DNA of 64,000 nucleotides from Streptomyces globisporus (GTDB lineage Bacteria; Actinomycetota; Actinomycetes; Streptomycetales; Streptomycetaceae). The DNA lies in the NCBI GenBank assembly GCA_014649555.1, contig BMTG01000017.1:109567-173566 (forward strand), given 5' to 3'. Of this stretch, positions 56,901 to 64,000 are shown piece by piece. Under the pieces are notes generated by a model. It was not told the DNA's origin and searched no databases. It was given only the letters and a program-made list of their open reading frames with translations. The number at the start of each line of letters is the position of its first letter. Within the stretch, counting starts at the first letter, position 1. Both the position numbers and the translations under genes were made by a program.

Positions 56901-59147
56901 GACGAGGGCGAGCCGGTGCTCGACCTCGTTCCACAAGGGGTCGGCCGGATTGTAGGTCGTCTCCTCGGCCTGCTTCAGCGCCAGCGCCGTCGCGATCGTC
57001 AGGTGGGCGGCGATGACGACACTGTGGCTGACGAACAGCCCGCCGTCGAGATGGAGTCGCGGCGTTCCCTCGTGCAGGTACTCCTCGCCGAGAACCTCTT
57101 CGCCGAGCTGCCGCATCCCGTCGAGGTCGTGCGCCTCGTCGGCGTCGCGGACCGCTTGGCGCCAGGTCTGCTCGGCGCGGGGATCCCGGGCCTGGAAGCG
57201 GTGATAGATCGCCTCCTTGATGTACCCGATGCGCTGGTCCGGATCAGCCCCGGCGAGCTGTTCGAAGCGTTCCGCGAAAGCGTGGTGCAGACGGGACGCG
57301 ACCGGCTGGCGGGAGACGAGCTGTCGCATCGGGGCCACCACGTTGACGTGGAACACGACGACGGAGTCGTCTCCGGCCTGCCGGGAGACCCACGACGCGG
57401 CCCCCGCGTAGTCCAGGAGCCGGCGCCAGGCGTTGTCCAGCGCCTGCGGCGTGAGCGGTTCGGGCGACGTGGGGAAGATGTCCGAACGGCCCCGCAGATG
57501 GGGGACGTCCTTCAGGGGATCGTCGTCCCGCCCGGTTCCGCTGATCCCCTCGGTCAGCCAGGGGGCCATGACGCCCTTGACATCGTCGGCTCGAAGTTGC
57601 CGCGGGATGACGCCGTAGCGCAGCAGCCAGCGGACGGTCGGATCCGTGATGCGGTCGAGGACCCGTTCGATGAGATAGCGGAGATGCGGCTCCTCGCGCA
57701 GCGCGAGCGCATCAGGAGTGAGGGTCGGGTCGCTGTCGATCACATCGGCGCACAGGGCCAAGGTGAAAGGCAGGCCGTTGGCTTTGGAGATCGCCGCGCG
57801 CACGAGTTCCGGGTCGTCGATGCGACGCTTCTCGACGAGATAGGCGCGGGCCTGCTCCTCGCTGAACGGACGGACCTGTGTGTGCTTGACCCTGTTCCTG
57901 CCGAATCCGGCGAACGACTCCGGCAGATCCGTGCGGAGATCACAGCGGCCGGCGAGGATGAGGCGGAGCCCCGGGCACAGGTCCACGAGCCGGCCCAGGA
58001 GACGCATGACCTGCTCGGCCTCCGCCCGGCCGTGCAGGACGAGCTCTTCCACGGTATCCACGACGAGGACGACGGGGGCCGCGGGACGGGCTCGGTTGAG
58101 GCGGTCGGCGAACACCGCCAGCAGCTCCTCCTCGACGGCCCCGGAATCGAGCGATGTGATGTTCTGGGCCGCTTCCCGGGCCAGTCGCGACGGCCGGCGG
58201 TCGAGAAGGACCCGGTAGGCGGCGTACCCTTCCAGGCGCTCGAACGGACGGCCGGGGAGCCTTCGTTCGAACTGGTCCGCGATCTCCAGCAGTACCAGCC
58301 ACGGATGCCGGCCGACCGCTCTCGCACTGGTGTAGTCGAAGTCGACGCGGGCGCAGAGCACGTCCCGGGCCGACGGGACCCAGTGCCGCGTGACCAGCCA
58401 GCGCAGCTGCATCGTCTTGCCCGCACCACCGGGCGCGTACAGGTGCCAGACCCTGCGGCGTCCCTCCAGGAAACGCTCGGCATCGCGAATCAGACTCGTC
58501 GGCGGCAGGAACTGGGCCGCCCTGGCGTAGTCGGCCGCCCAGTACGAACGCGCCCGTACGTACCCGGCACGGTCCTGGAGTCGTTCCCGGAGTTCGGGCG
58601 ACAGATGCCCGAACCGGTCGGGGTCCTCCAGTACGTCGATCAGATCGGTGCAGGCGGCGAAGTCACGCCGGTCGTCCGCCTCGGAGAACATCTCGTCGAA
58701 CCGGGCCAGTGCCGTTTCCGGGGTGGCGAGCAGCAGGTGCCGCAGTTCCTCGGTCCGGTCGCCCTCGGCTGCGAGGTAGGCGGCGATCCGTTGCTCCAAC
58801 AGCAGGAGCTGTGCGTACTGGGAAGGCTGTGACGAGTCGGTCCAGTGCCGGAAGTAGGCGCTCCGGTCGCCCGGCGGCAGTGTGTAGCTGTCAGGTTCCC
58901 CGCGGGCCGGTACGACGATCTGCCGCTCCAGGAGTTCCGTGAGGTCCGGGAGCTGGGAGTCCGGTGCCTCCCCGGAATTCCTCAGGACCTCTTCGTACAT
59001 ACGGAGATCGAAGATCCTGGCCGCCGCACAGGCGTGGAGCACCGGCCTCCAGGGCTCCGGGACGAGAGACCGGAAGATGACGTCCGGAGATTCCCCCGCA
59101 GCCAGGCGGCGCGTCAGCTCAGCCGTCATGTCGCCACCGCTCGTCAT
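53955..59147 (-). CDS. Giant STAND NTPase with helical repeats and a pseudo-CHAT C-terminus
   Basis: A 1730-residue protein. An N-terminal helical/winged region (1-215) precedes a STAND-type NTPase: Walker A APGGAGKT (238-245), Walker B VVLVVDTVEE (Asp364), LILAGRCDLR sensor and a winged helix. Residues ~600-1400 are TPR-like helices. A possible membrane hairpin follows (~1438-1486, VADGLLGGITAAALVTALDT and ALLSLGLSTAALSLLWSLL). The last ~240 residues resemble CHAT, with LLHVHAP for the His strand, but the Cys motif LVVLNACR is LIVLDPPR, so the catalytic Cys is Pro (~1620). ATG overlaps the previous stop by four bases (ATGA). Role: inferred sensor/scaffold in a conflict system. Confidence 0.85.
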   Translation of the reverse strand: MTSGGDMTAELTRRLAAGESPDVIFRSLVPEPWRPVLHACAAARIFDLRMYEEVLRNSGEAPDSQLPDLTELLERQIVVPARGEPDSYTLPPGDRSAYFRHWTDSSQPSQYAQLLLLEQRIAAYLAAEGDRTEELRHLLLATPETALARFDEMFSEADDRRDFAACTDLIDVLEDPDRFGHLSPELRERLQDRAGYVRARSYWAADYARAAQFLPPTSLIRDAERFLEGRRRVWHLYAPGGAGKTMQLRWLVTRHWVPSARDVLCARVDFDYTSARAVGRHPWLVLLEIADQFERRLPGRPFERLEGYAAYRVLLDRRPSRLAREAAQNITSLDSGAVEEELLAVFADRLNRARPAAPVVLVVDTVEELVLHGRAEAEQVMRLLGRLVDLCPGLRLILAGRCDLRTDLPESFAGFGRNRVKHTQVRPFSEEQARAYLVEKRRIDDPELVRAAISKANGLPFTLALCADVIDSDPTLTPDALALREEPHLRYLIERVLDRITDPTVRWLLRYGVIPRQLRADDVKGVMAPWLTEGISGTGRDDDPLKDVPHLRGRSDIFPTSPEPLTPQALDNAWRRLLDYAGAASWVSRQAGDDSVVVFHVNVVAPMRQLVSRQPVASRLHHAFAERFEQLAGADPDQRIGYIKEAIYHRFQARDPRAEQTWRQAVRDADEAHDLDGMRQLGEEVLGEEYLHEGTPRLHLDGGLFVSHSVVIAAHLTIATALALKQAEETTYNPADPLWNEVEHRLALVDDLRVAAPLSVTVDSAEHILRAGVLASCGKGEEAEALIRRALADEGEARWRERLQVTLARIQSSRNDVTAEATYRIALHIARSRKADTSHLLISLELAQRLERDGRLSQAFELQDAVINPGASSSAIRARSGTSVESAAASLRARARVAKARGQLRSFLPTEALATLKFLQSPTDTSHRLEACLLSSRAYRQLGRSTEALATLDEADGLATAGVGPSRHRFLARSVMARAAIEGELLAVDRAQAHFDHAAGLWSDLGFPQGHPQCLLLYARFLARDLGDLRRAAAALGQLKVADGAGAWAVQSALMWNELLCQGYSPPDSALLEVPVTSQESLLRGGAAIVIAAPHRAAEVVQALRSVQPPSARLLALDGLTAYPSGSASAFPPDELAQMQSLFASTVRPGPDSPDRHVQLQLVAEFERVCGGKDRALALSERAYPAPHLPTAPNDPLHLWRRARAEMRFTGEADARTGQHLLAVAGDDVPLLTAAARWIFCQHAPGHAREEALRRAAEELSRVHQESVWEAHVLNAVGQVLEEPPDGSFPYEPALPAAVNRMFARLGYAEPLHAPIRIVQNLAQSLDERVMALSPEPGSHPGGDLVALANELLHDWRAATQRVIPGMTVLSEGRAPSVSVQVQSDDVSLHAFPWEFSLLTEGADEDVVLYRNLPDAAESADVRALQAALRRKQDMEIVADGLLGGITAAALVTALDTTLSRKMGSTSRALLSLGLSTAALSLLWSLLRENKTRTQGQHGSRTVLVLDSGPSHSSRSEDPWTARQPLSEIYETQGCEPMQLFSSAALPPPRKGPPALLHVHAPLKLKSGSTPYFDLSPTGLSHSDRLDSKVSGSDLDASRLVQWLAGFDPGTQPLIVLDPPRPSSPADIPLQLVLRNHFAAALFASGLTPAVIGAGLVRASDLQTMVLGTALVEGASLLELLKTLRAVALLREKQGRDLGKRTDMEWGDDILEAVSASMFATPSALRVSES

Positions 59148-61171
59148 CCGAACTCCTGGGCCTTGGCCGCGTCTTTCCACTGCGTTACGTACGGTGTCAT
59201 GACCTGGAAGAAGTTGACGTCGAAATGCTCTGCGGGTTGTTTGCTGATTCCATCGAGAATTCTCATGGTCATCGCATCGGGCTTACATCCGAGGCGATGG
59301 CTGTAGATTCTGGCCAGCCTCATGAGCTGTGACTGTTTGAAGTCTCCGACCTGCACACGCCCGATCATGTGCGAGTCCCTGTCGGGAATGATCAGGCGCA
59401 CGGTTTTGTCCGGGGCGACGATCACCAGACGCAGCGGTTCCGCTCTGCCGTAGGCGATGGGGCGGATCAGTCCCTCGTACAGCTCCCGGCTCAGCGACTC
59501 CCCCATCACGGTGTCCGCGTGGTCGAGAGCGAGGACCAGGGGGCGGCCACCCGCGGCCCGGCGCAATGTCTGGACGAAAGCGTCCATGATGGCGGACTTG
59601 CGCTCATCGGCGTGCCCGACGTCGTCGTTGAAGGACAGCCATTCGTCCTCCTCCGCATGCGGCACGCCCTCCACCACCCCGGGGCCGCCGGCGGCCAGCC
59701 GGTTGAGCTCGCTGTTGAAGTCCCCGAAGGCGTCCTTCGGAAGGGAGCAGAGGCGTTCGGCGGAGGTCGCCTCCTGGCGGATCATGCGCAGAACGGCCAG
59801 CCAGTCCTTGTTCCTCGGACTGGGGCGGGATCCGTGGCCCGGGACCACGAGCTTTTCCGCGAGATCGACGGAAATGACGTGGTGTCCACGGAGGAACCAC
59901 GTGCCGAGGCACCAGTTGGCCAGCCAGGTCTTCCCGGTCTTCTCCTGCTCGCTCTGGGATTGACCGCTGATGACCAGCACGGGTTTTCTCGTGGTCACGT
60001 CCGGGTCACGCGGATCGTCCAGCGCCCACCACGCCTTTCGGCGCTCCTCCACCCGGCCGACGAATCTCCGCAGATCGACGTACTGTTTGTGCCGGAGCAT
60101 GGCGTCGGCCCCCGCGCCCTCCGGGTTCGGCAGAATCCGTGGCAGTACGGCATCGGGCTCACTGCGGGTCAACAGCACCGGAAGTGCCCAGGCTCCGGTC
60201 TTCTCGGGAAGTCGCCCGAGGGCCTGACGGGTGGCGTTGACACACCGGTCGACCGGATGACCGTCGATCAGGAATGTGTAGAAGCTCTCGGCGAAGACCA
60301 CCGCCACGGGGGATTCGATATCGGCTTGCATCGAAACGACGGCTCGCGTTCCGGCGTCGAGAAACGCGTGGGCGATCCCCCCGACCCAGTCCGCCGGATC
60401 CGCGGCAGCGGTGCGGCAGGCGTTGAGCACGACAAGGCCCGGCCTCCACTCGGACAGATGGGGAACCTCGTCCGCGGTCAGTCGCCACTCGTGCCCGCCC
60501 GGTGAACTGAACGCCAGCTCCGCCCCTCCGTCACCCGGCCGGGGCATCCCGTGCCCGATGAAGTGCAGGACGTGCGGCTTCAGTTCCTCGATGGCCTCGC
60601 ACAGCTCGATCAGGCTCTGGGGGCAGTCCAGCACCTCGACGTGCGCACGGCCGGGCAGCTCCTCCAGCAGACCCGACAGAACAGCCAGTTCCTGTTCAGC
60701 GAGAAGCTGCTCGTCGTCCGCGGGCGTCGCCACGATCACCAGGACGCGACGCGGGCCGAACTCGGGATCCACCTTCCGCGCCTCGCCCACGAGTCCTCGC
60801 CGGAGCAGCACCGCGGAATCCCGCCACAGCCACGTCCCCTGGTGCCACAGCAGCTCCCAGGGCAGCGAACGCAGCTCCGGCGGCTCGATCGTCAGCACCG
60901 CGCGCATGGGGTCGTCAGGCGTGGCGTGCTGCCGCAGAGCATTCCAGCCTTCGGCCACCCCCTCACGGAACAGCGCCCGGTGGAGGGAGTCTCCTGCCGC
61001 TCGCCGGTCCGCTTCATCGGCGTTGCGGTCGAAGACCGACCGCAACGCGTCACGGTCGGGGAGGGGCCCCAGCGAGGCCGTCGCTCCCGGACCGTCATCC
61101 GCGGCGAGGATGACATCGAACTCCGCCGCCCGGGGTGCGGCGACGACACGCAGCGAAACACTCTTGTCCAT
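59144..61171 (-). CDS. CHAT-domain protease fused to a P-loop ATPase
   Basis: A 675-residue protein. Residues ~80-335 are a CHAT (caspase-like) protease with catalytic His207 (HVLHFIGHGMP) and Cys252 (GLVVLNACRTAA), and the preceding LRSLPWELLWHQG typical of the family. A linker with VDLRRFVGRVEERRKAWWAL leads to a P-loop domain: an unusual Walker A (ISGQSQSEQEKTGKTW, Lys414), Walker B LVLALDHAD (Asp550), similar to ATPases that follow CHAT domains in bacterial conflict operons. No strong ribosome site; 23 bases after the gasdermin-like stop. Probably the protease that cuts the upstream protein. Confidence 0.9.
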   Translation of the reverse strand: MDKSVSLRVVAAPRAAEFDVILAADDGPGATASLGPLPDRDALRSVFDRNADEADRRAAGDSLHRALFREGVAEGWNALRQHATPDDPMRAVLTIEPPELRSLPWELLWHQGTWLWRDSAVLLRRGLVGEARKVDPEFGPRRVLVIVATPADDEQLLAEQELAVLSGLLEELPGRAHVEVLDCPQSLIELCEAIEELKPHVLHFIGHGMPRPGDGGAELAFSSPGGHEWRLTADEVPHLSEWRPGLVVLNACRTAAADPADWVGGIAHAFLDAGTRAVVSMQADIESPVAVVFAESFYTFLIDGHPVDRCVNATRQALGRLPEKTGAWALPVLLTRSEPDAVLPRILPNPEGAGADAMLRHKQYVDLRRFVGRVEERRKAWWALDDPRDPDVTTRKPVLVISGQSQSEQEKTGKTWLANWCLGTWFLRGHHVISVDLAEKLVVPGHGSRPSPRNKDWLAVLRMIRQEATSAERLCSLPKDAFGDFNSELNRLAAGGPGVVEGVPHAEEDEWLSFNDDVGHADERKSAIMDAFVQTLRRAAGGRPLVLALDHADTVMGESLSRELYEGLIRPIAYGRAEPLRLVIVAPDKTVRLIIPDRDSHMIGRVQVGDFKQSQLMRLARIYSHRLGCKPDAMTMRILDGISKQPAEHFDVNFFQVMTPYVTQWKDAAKAQEFG

Positions 61172-61194
61172 AGGAAACTACCCGCGGCGCTCTG

Positions 61195-62016
61195 TTACCG
61201 GTCCTCGGAATCCGGCACCGACTGGTGCTCCGGGGAGACAGGTTCCAGGACCGACTCAGGTTCGTCGCGGGCCTCCTCCAGCAACAGCGGCGGCACCGGC
61301 ACGGGCCCGGCGCCGCGGCCCGGCTGCCGCGGCCCGTAGTCCGCCTCGACGTCACGGAACCACCGCTTGCGCAGGCGAATCACACGGAAGAACGGCGTGC
61401 AGGCAGGGCCGGTCCACTGCTGCCCCAGCTTCCTGGCCGCGAGGATGGAAGCCCCGCCCGCGAGATCGGCGAGGCCCAGCGCGGCCTGCCCCAGACCCGC
61501 CTGAAGGCGTAATTCGGCGCTGCCCTCACCAGTGGCGCTGACCAGAACGGTCCCCGAGTCCGCCGAGACCACTTGGGCGACCGCGATCAACGAGTCGTCC
61601 CACTGATCCCATGTCAGCTGGACCAGCGCGGCGGCGAGCGCCCGCTGGTCCTCCACACCGGTCTCCCGTAGCCCCTTGAACACGACCAGCGCCGACTTCT
61701 TCTTCGAGAACGAGACCATGGCGCCCAGGTCGGCGGCCGCAAGCCCGGTGGCCCCGTCCATGACGACGCCGGCGGTCTTGAAGCGAACGGAGGCGGATCC
61801 ATGGCTGTCGTGCAGAAAGTCGTTACGAGGTGTGCCCGGCCGTTCGGTGAACGGCACCCCCAGGTGCGTGAGCGTTCCGGCGGGCCTGACGTGACCGCCG
61901 ACGTCGTGGAACACCTGCCCCAGCTGCACTCTTTCGGACGGCGGCCAGGCCAGCCACCATCCCTTCCAGGTGTCGCCCACCGCTGCCCGGTACGTCTTGA
62001 ATGTCTTGCTCACCAT
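61195..62016 (-). CDS. Gasdermin-like pore-forming protein (candidate)
   Basis: A 273-residue protein with no name I can give firmly. The pattern resembles bacterial gasdermins: an opening domain with VQLGQVFHDVGGHVRPAGTL, a hydrophobic strand pair (LGAMVSFSKKKSALVVFKGL), the WDQWDDSLIAVAQVVSADSG then TVLVSATGEGSAELRL strands, and a hydrophobic glide (LGLADLAGGASILAARKLG). The last ~45 residues are Pro/Glu-rich and could form a removable inhibitory tail. The N-terminal Cys for lipidation seen in many bacterial gasdermins is absent. First gene of an operon with a CHAT protease, the normal partner of gasdermins. Confidence 0.58.
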   Translation of the reverse strand: MVSKTFKTYRAAVGDTWKGWWLAWPPSERVQLGQVFHDVGGHVRPAGTLTHLGVPFTERPGTPRNDFLHDSHGSASVRFKTAGVVMDGATGLAAADLGAMVSFSKKKSALVVFKGLRETGVEDQRALAAALVQLTWDQWDDSLIAVAQVVSADSGTVLVSATGEGSAELRLQAGLGQAALGLADLAGGASILAARKLGQQWTGPACTPFFRVIRLRKRWFRDVEADYGPRQPGRGAGPVPVPPLLLEEARDEPESVLEPVSPEHQSVPDSEDR

Positions 62017-62345
62017 GGACCGCCCCCCAGCGCACTGTGTCGTCGACAAGAATAGTGACGACCCCGCCGAAATTTCGTCGGTTCGGACAAACCCGGGCCC
62101 TGTGCACCACGGGTGTGTGCACCCGGTTCGCCGCGAGCCGCGCCCGGCGCAGCCAGGGCGCGCCACCTCGCGCATGTCCCGGTCAGACTTTTCCTTGGTC
62201 CATACCTCTTGACGATTGGTCTAGTCCTTCTTAAGGTCACGCCAACACTGCGGGGGTGCCGAGGAGAGAGTTACGCGCTCATGGCAACGCAGGGTTGACG
62301 GGTCAGGGATTCCCCTGACCCCATGGAGCCACTCATGGAGCAGCC
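62017..62345. other. Divergent promoter region: gasdermin-like operon and chitinase
   Basis: 329 bases between two divergent genes. On the minus strand, a TATTCT -10-like motif and the perfect palindrome CGAAATTTCG (62068-62077) lie about 50-60 bases before the gasdermin-like ATG. On the plus strand it holds the DasR-like sites and chitinase promoter. The middle (62090-62190) shows nothing recognisable. Confidence 0.5.
62195..62237 (+). promoter_or_regulatory. Chitinase promoter with two DasR-like repeats
   Basis: TTGACG (62209-62214) and TAAGGT (62232-62237) are 17 bases apart. TTGGTCCATACCTC (from about 62195) and TTGGTCTAGTCCTT (62216-62229) are direct, degenerate copies of the Streptomyces dre consensus TGGTCTAGACCA. 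The second lies between -35 and -10. Paired repeats of this type are usual before Streptomyces chitinase genes and give N-acetylglucosamine control by DasR. Confidence 0.75.
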
Positions 62346-64000
62346 TTGAGTACAGAAACACGATGGCGCCGTACCAGATCCCCACAGAGCGCCTCCCCGG
62401 GCAGGCGGGCCAAGGCCGTCGCGGGAGCCACGGCACTTCTCCTGCCGCTGGCCGCCATGGTGGGCCTCGCGTCCCCGGCGGAGGCCGCGGCCTCGGCCAC
62501 CGCCGTGTACACGAAGAAGTCCGACTGGGGCAGCGGGTTCGAGGGCCAGTGGACGGTGAAGAACACCGGCACCACCACGCTCAGCACCTGGACCGTCGAG
62601 TGGGACTTCCCAGCGAACACCAAGGTCACCTCCGCCTGGGACGCCACCGTCACCAACTCCGCGAACCACTGGACCGCGAAGAACCTCGGCTGGAACGGCA
62701 CCCTGGCCCCCGGTGCATCCGTCTCCTTCGGCTTCAACGGTTCCGGCTCCGGCGCGCCCTCCGGCTGCAAACTCAACGGCAACCCCTGCGACGGCGGCTC
62801 CACCAACCCCGGTGACAACGCCCCCTCCGCTCCGGGCAAGCCCACCGCGAGTGACATCGCCAACTCCTCGGTGAAGCTGTCCTGGGCGGCCGCGACGGAC
62901 GACAAGGGCATCAAGAACTACGACGTCAAGCGCGACGGTGCCACGGTCGCAACGGTCACCGGGACCACGTACACCGACACCAACCTGAGCGCGGGCACGG
63001 ACTACAGCTACGCCGTGGTGGCTCGCGACACCGCCGACCAGACAAGCCCGGCCTCCGCCTCCACCGCCGTACGCACCACCGGTGGCGGTGGCGGCGGTGA
63101 GAACCCCGGTGGCAACGGGAAGATCAACCTCGGCTACTTCACCAACTGGGGTTCCTACACGGCGAAGAACCTCGTCACCTCAGGCTCCGCCGAGAAGATC
63201 ACGCACATCAACTACGCCTTCGGCAACGTGCAGAACGGCAAGTGCACCATCGGCGACGCCTACGAGGACTACGAGAAGTCCTACACCGCCGCCCAGTCGG
63301 TCGACGGCAAGGCCGACGCCTGGGACCAGCCGCTGCGGGGCCACTTCAACCAGCTGCGCAAGCTGAAGGCGCAGTACCCGCACATCAAGATCCTCTGGTC
63401 CTTCGGCGGCTGGACCTGGTCCGGCGGCTTCGGCCAGGCCGTCCAGAATCCGACCGCGTTCGCCCAGTCCTGCTACGACCTGGTCGAGGACCCCCGCTGG
63501 GCCGATGTCTTCGACGGCATCGACCTGGACTGGGAGTACCCCAACGCCTGTGGTCTGACCTGTGACACCAGCGGCCCGGCCGCGTTCAAGAACATGATGC
63601 AGGCCATGCGTGCCAAGTTCGGCGCGAACAACCTGCTCACCGCGGCCATCACCGCGGACGGCTCCAACGGAGGCAAGATCGACGCCGCCGACTACGGGGG
63701 CGCCGCGCAGTACATCAACTGGTACGACGTGATGACCTACGACTACTTCGGCACCTGGGCAGCGCAGGGCCCGACGGCCCCGCACTCCCCGCTGACCTCA
63801 TACCCCGGCATCCCGGCGGAGGGCTTCAACTCGGCCGACGCCATCGCCAAACTGAAGGCCAAGGGCGTCCCGGCTTCCAAGCTGCTCCTCGGCATCGGCT
63901 TCTACGGCCGTGGCTGGACGGGTGTGACCCAGTCGGCTCCGGGTGGTACCGCCACGGGCCCGGCGGCCGGAATCGAGCCCGGCAACCAGTACTACAAGGT
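62346..64000 (+). CDS. chiC: Secreted chitinase, CBM2-FnIII-GH18 (partial, runs off window)
   Basis: At least 551 residues of a ~600-residue ChiC-type exochitinase. TTG start with GGAG seven bases upstream; a long twin-Arg-like basic start and signal peptide end near PAEAAASA. Next is a CBM2-type cellulose/chitin-binding domain (TAVYTKKSDWGSGFEGQWTV, NLGWNGTLAPGASVSFGFNG), a fibronectin III domain (PSAPGKPTASDIANSSVKLS), a Gly linker, and the GH18 barrel with SFGGWTWSGGF and catalytic FDGIDLDWEYP (DxxDxDxE). It hydrolyses chitin outside the cell. The final part lies beyond the window. Confidence 0.95.
   Translation, partial: MSTETRWRRTRSPQSASPGRRAKAVAGATALLLPLAAMVGLASPAEAAASATAVYTKKSDWGSGFEGQWTVKNTGTTTLSTWTVEWDFPANTKVTSAWDATVTNSANHWTAKNLGWNGTLAPGASVSFGFNGSGSGAPSGCKLNGNPCDGGSTNPGDNAPSAPGKPTASDIANSSVKLSWAAATDDKGIKNYDVKRDGATVATVTGTTYTDTNLSAGTDYSYAVVARDTADQTSPASASTAVRTTGGGGGGENPGGNGKINLGYFTNWGSYTAKNLVTSGSAEKITHINYAFGNVQNGKCTIGDAYEDYEKSYTAAQSVDGKADAWDQPLRGHFNQLRKLKAQYPHIKILWSFGGWTWSGGFGQAVQNPTAFAQSCYDLVEDPRWADVFDGIDLDWEYPNACGLTCDTSGPAAFKNMMQAMRAKFGANNLLTAAITADGSNGGKIDAADYGGAAQYINWYDVMTYDYFGTWAAQGPTAPHSPLTSYPGIPAEGFNSADAIAKLKAKGVPASKLLLGIGFYGRGWTGVTQSAPGGTATGPAAGIEPGNQYYK

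Noticed and set aside
56847-58832. 661-codon open frame opposite the STAND NTPase
   Set aside because: Antisense shadow; the minus-strand frame has Walker motifs.

Overview
The window is typical high-GC actinobacterial chromosome, almost certainly Streptomyces. Signs are the strong third-position GC bias, frequent GTG and TTG starts, four-base stop/start overlaps, a DmdR/IdeR-type iron box, DasR-like sites before a ChiC-type chitinase, and many Streptomyces-typical families (DUF2236/MpaB, DUF6510, DUF4246). No rRNA, tRNA, CRISPR array or intact transposon was seen.

Layout. 0.1-4.9 kb: PRC-barrel protein, auxin-efflux-type transporter, glycerol facilitator plus glycerol kinase, GNAT acetyltransferase. 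4.9-10.7 kb: ferric-siderophore uptake (two FecCD permeases, AraC-type regulator, binding lipoprotein, siderophore-interacting reductase fused to a methyltransferase-like half) around one iron box; no transport ATPase is present. 10.8-19.1 kb: Ser/Thr kinase with a PQQ sensor, a MpaB-type protein divergent from a TetR regulator, an OFA-family transporter with a 50-residue partner, an acyl-CoA oxidase/dehydrogenase and a VOC protein. 19.3-29.0 kb: a complete L-arabinose module (sugar ABC importer, LacI regulator, araB, araA, araD) with two matching LacI-type operators. 29.2-33.5 kb: a MfnB-like furan-phosphate synthase followed by aldehyde dehydrogenase, alcohol dehydrogenase and a methyltransferase. 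33.7-36.1 kb: a 113-residue protein made almost wholly of four near-identical repeats, translationally coupled to a JmjC oxygenase and a thioredoxin-like ferredoxin. 36.2-39.3 kb: Fur-type regulator divergent from katG. 39.4-48.3 kb: DUF4246 oxygenase/MpaB pair, LmbE-type deacetylase, bile-acid-symporter-type transporter, esterase, a molybdopterin oxidoreductase/flavoprotein reductase/DUF6510 operon led by a 55-residue protein, and a DUF3533-type membrane protein.

47.1-52.65 kb is a zone of gene decay: a deleted aldehyde dehydrogenase, a large protein broken by an in-frame stop and a frameshift, and a truncated lectin, with intact TetR and FKBP genes between them. Next to it (52.7-62.0 kb, minus strand) lies a compact four-gene operon that looks like an immune or cell-suicide island: a gasdermin-like protein, a CHAT protease fused to an ATPase, a 1730-residue STAND NTPase ending in a CHAT-like domain whose catalytic Cys is replaced, and an HExxH metallopeptidase. 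The window closes with the start of a secreted CBM2-FnIII-GH18 chitinase.

The two most promising undescribed systems are the repeat-peptide/JmjC/ferredoxin operon (33.7-36.1 kb) and the gasdermin-like/CHAT/STAND/metallopeptidase operon (52.7-62.0 kb). The MfnB-like cluster is third.
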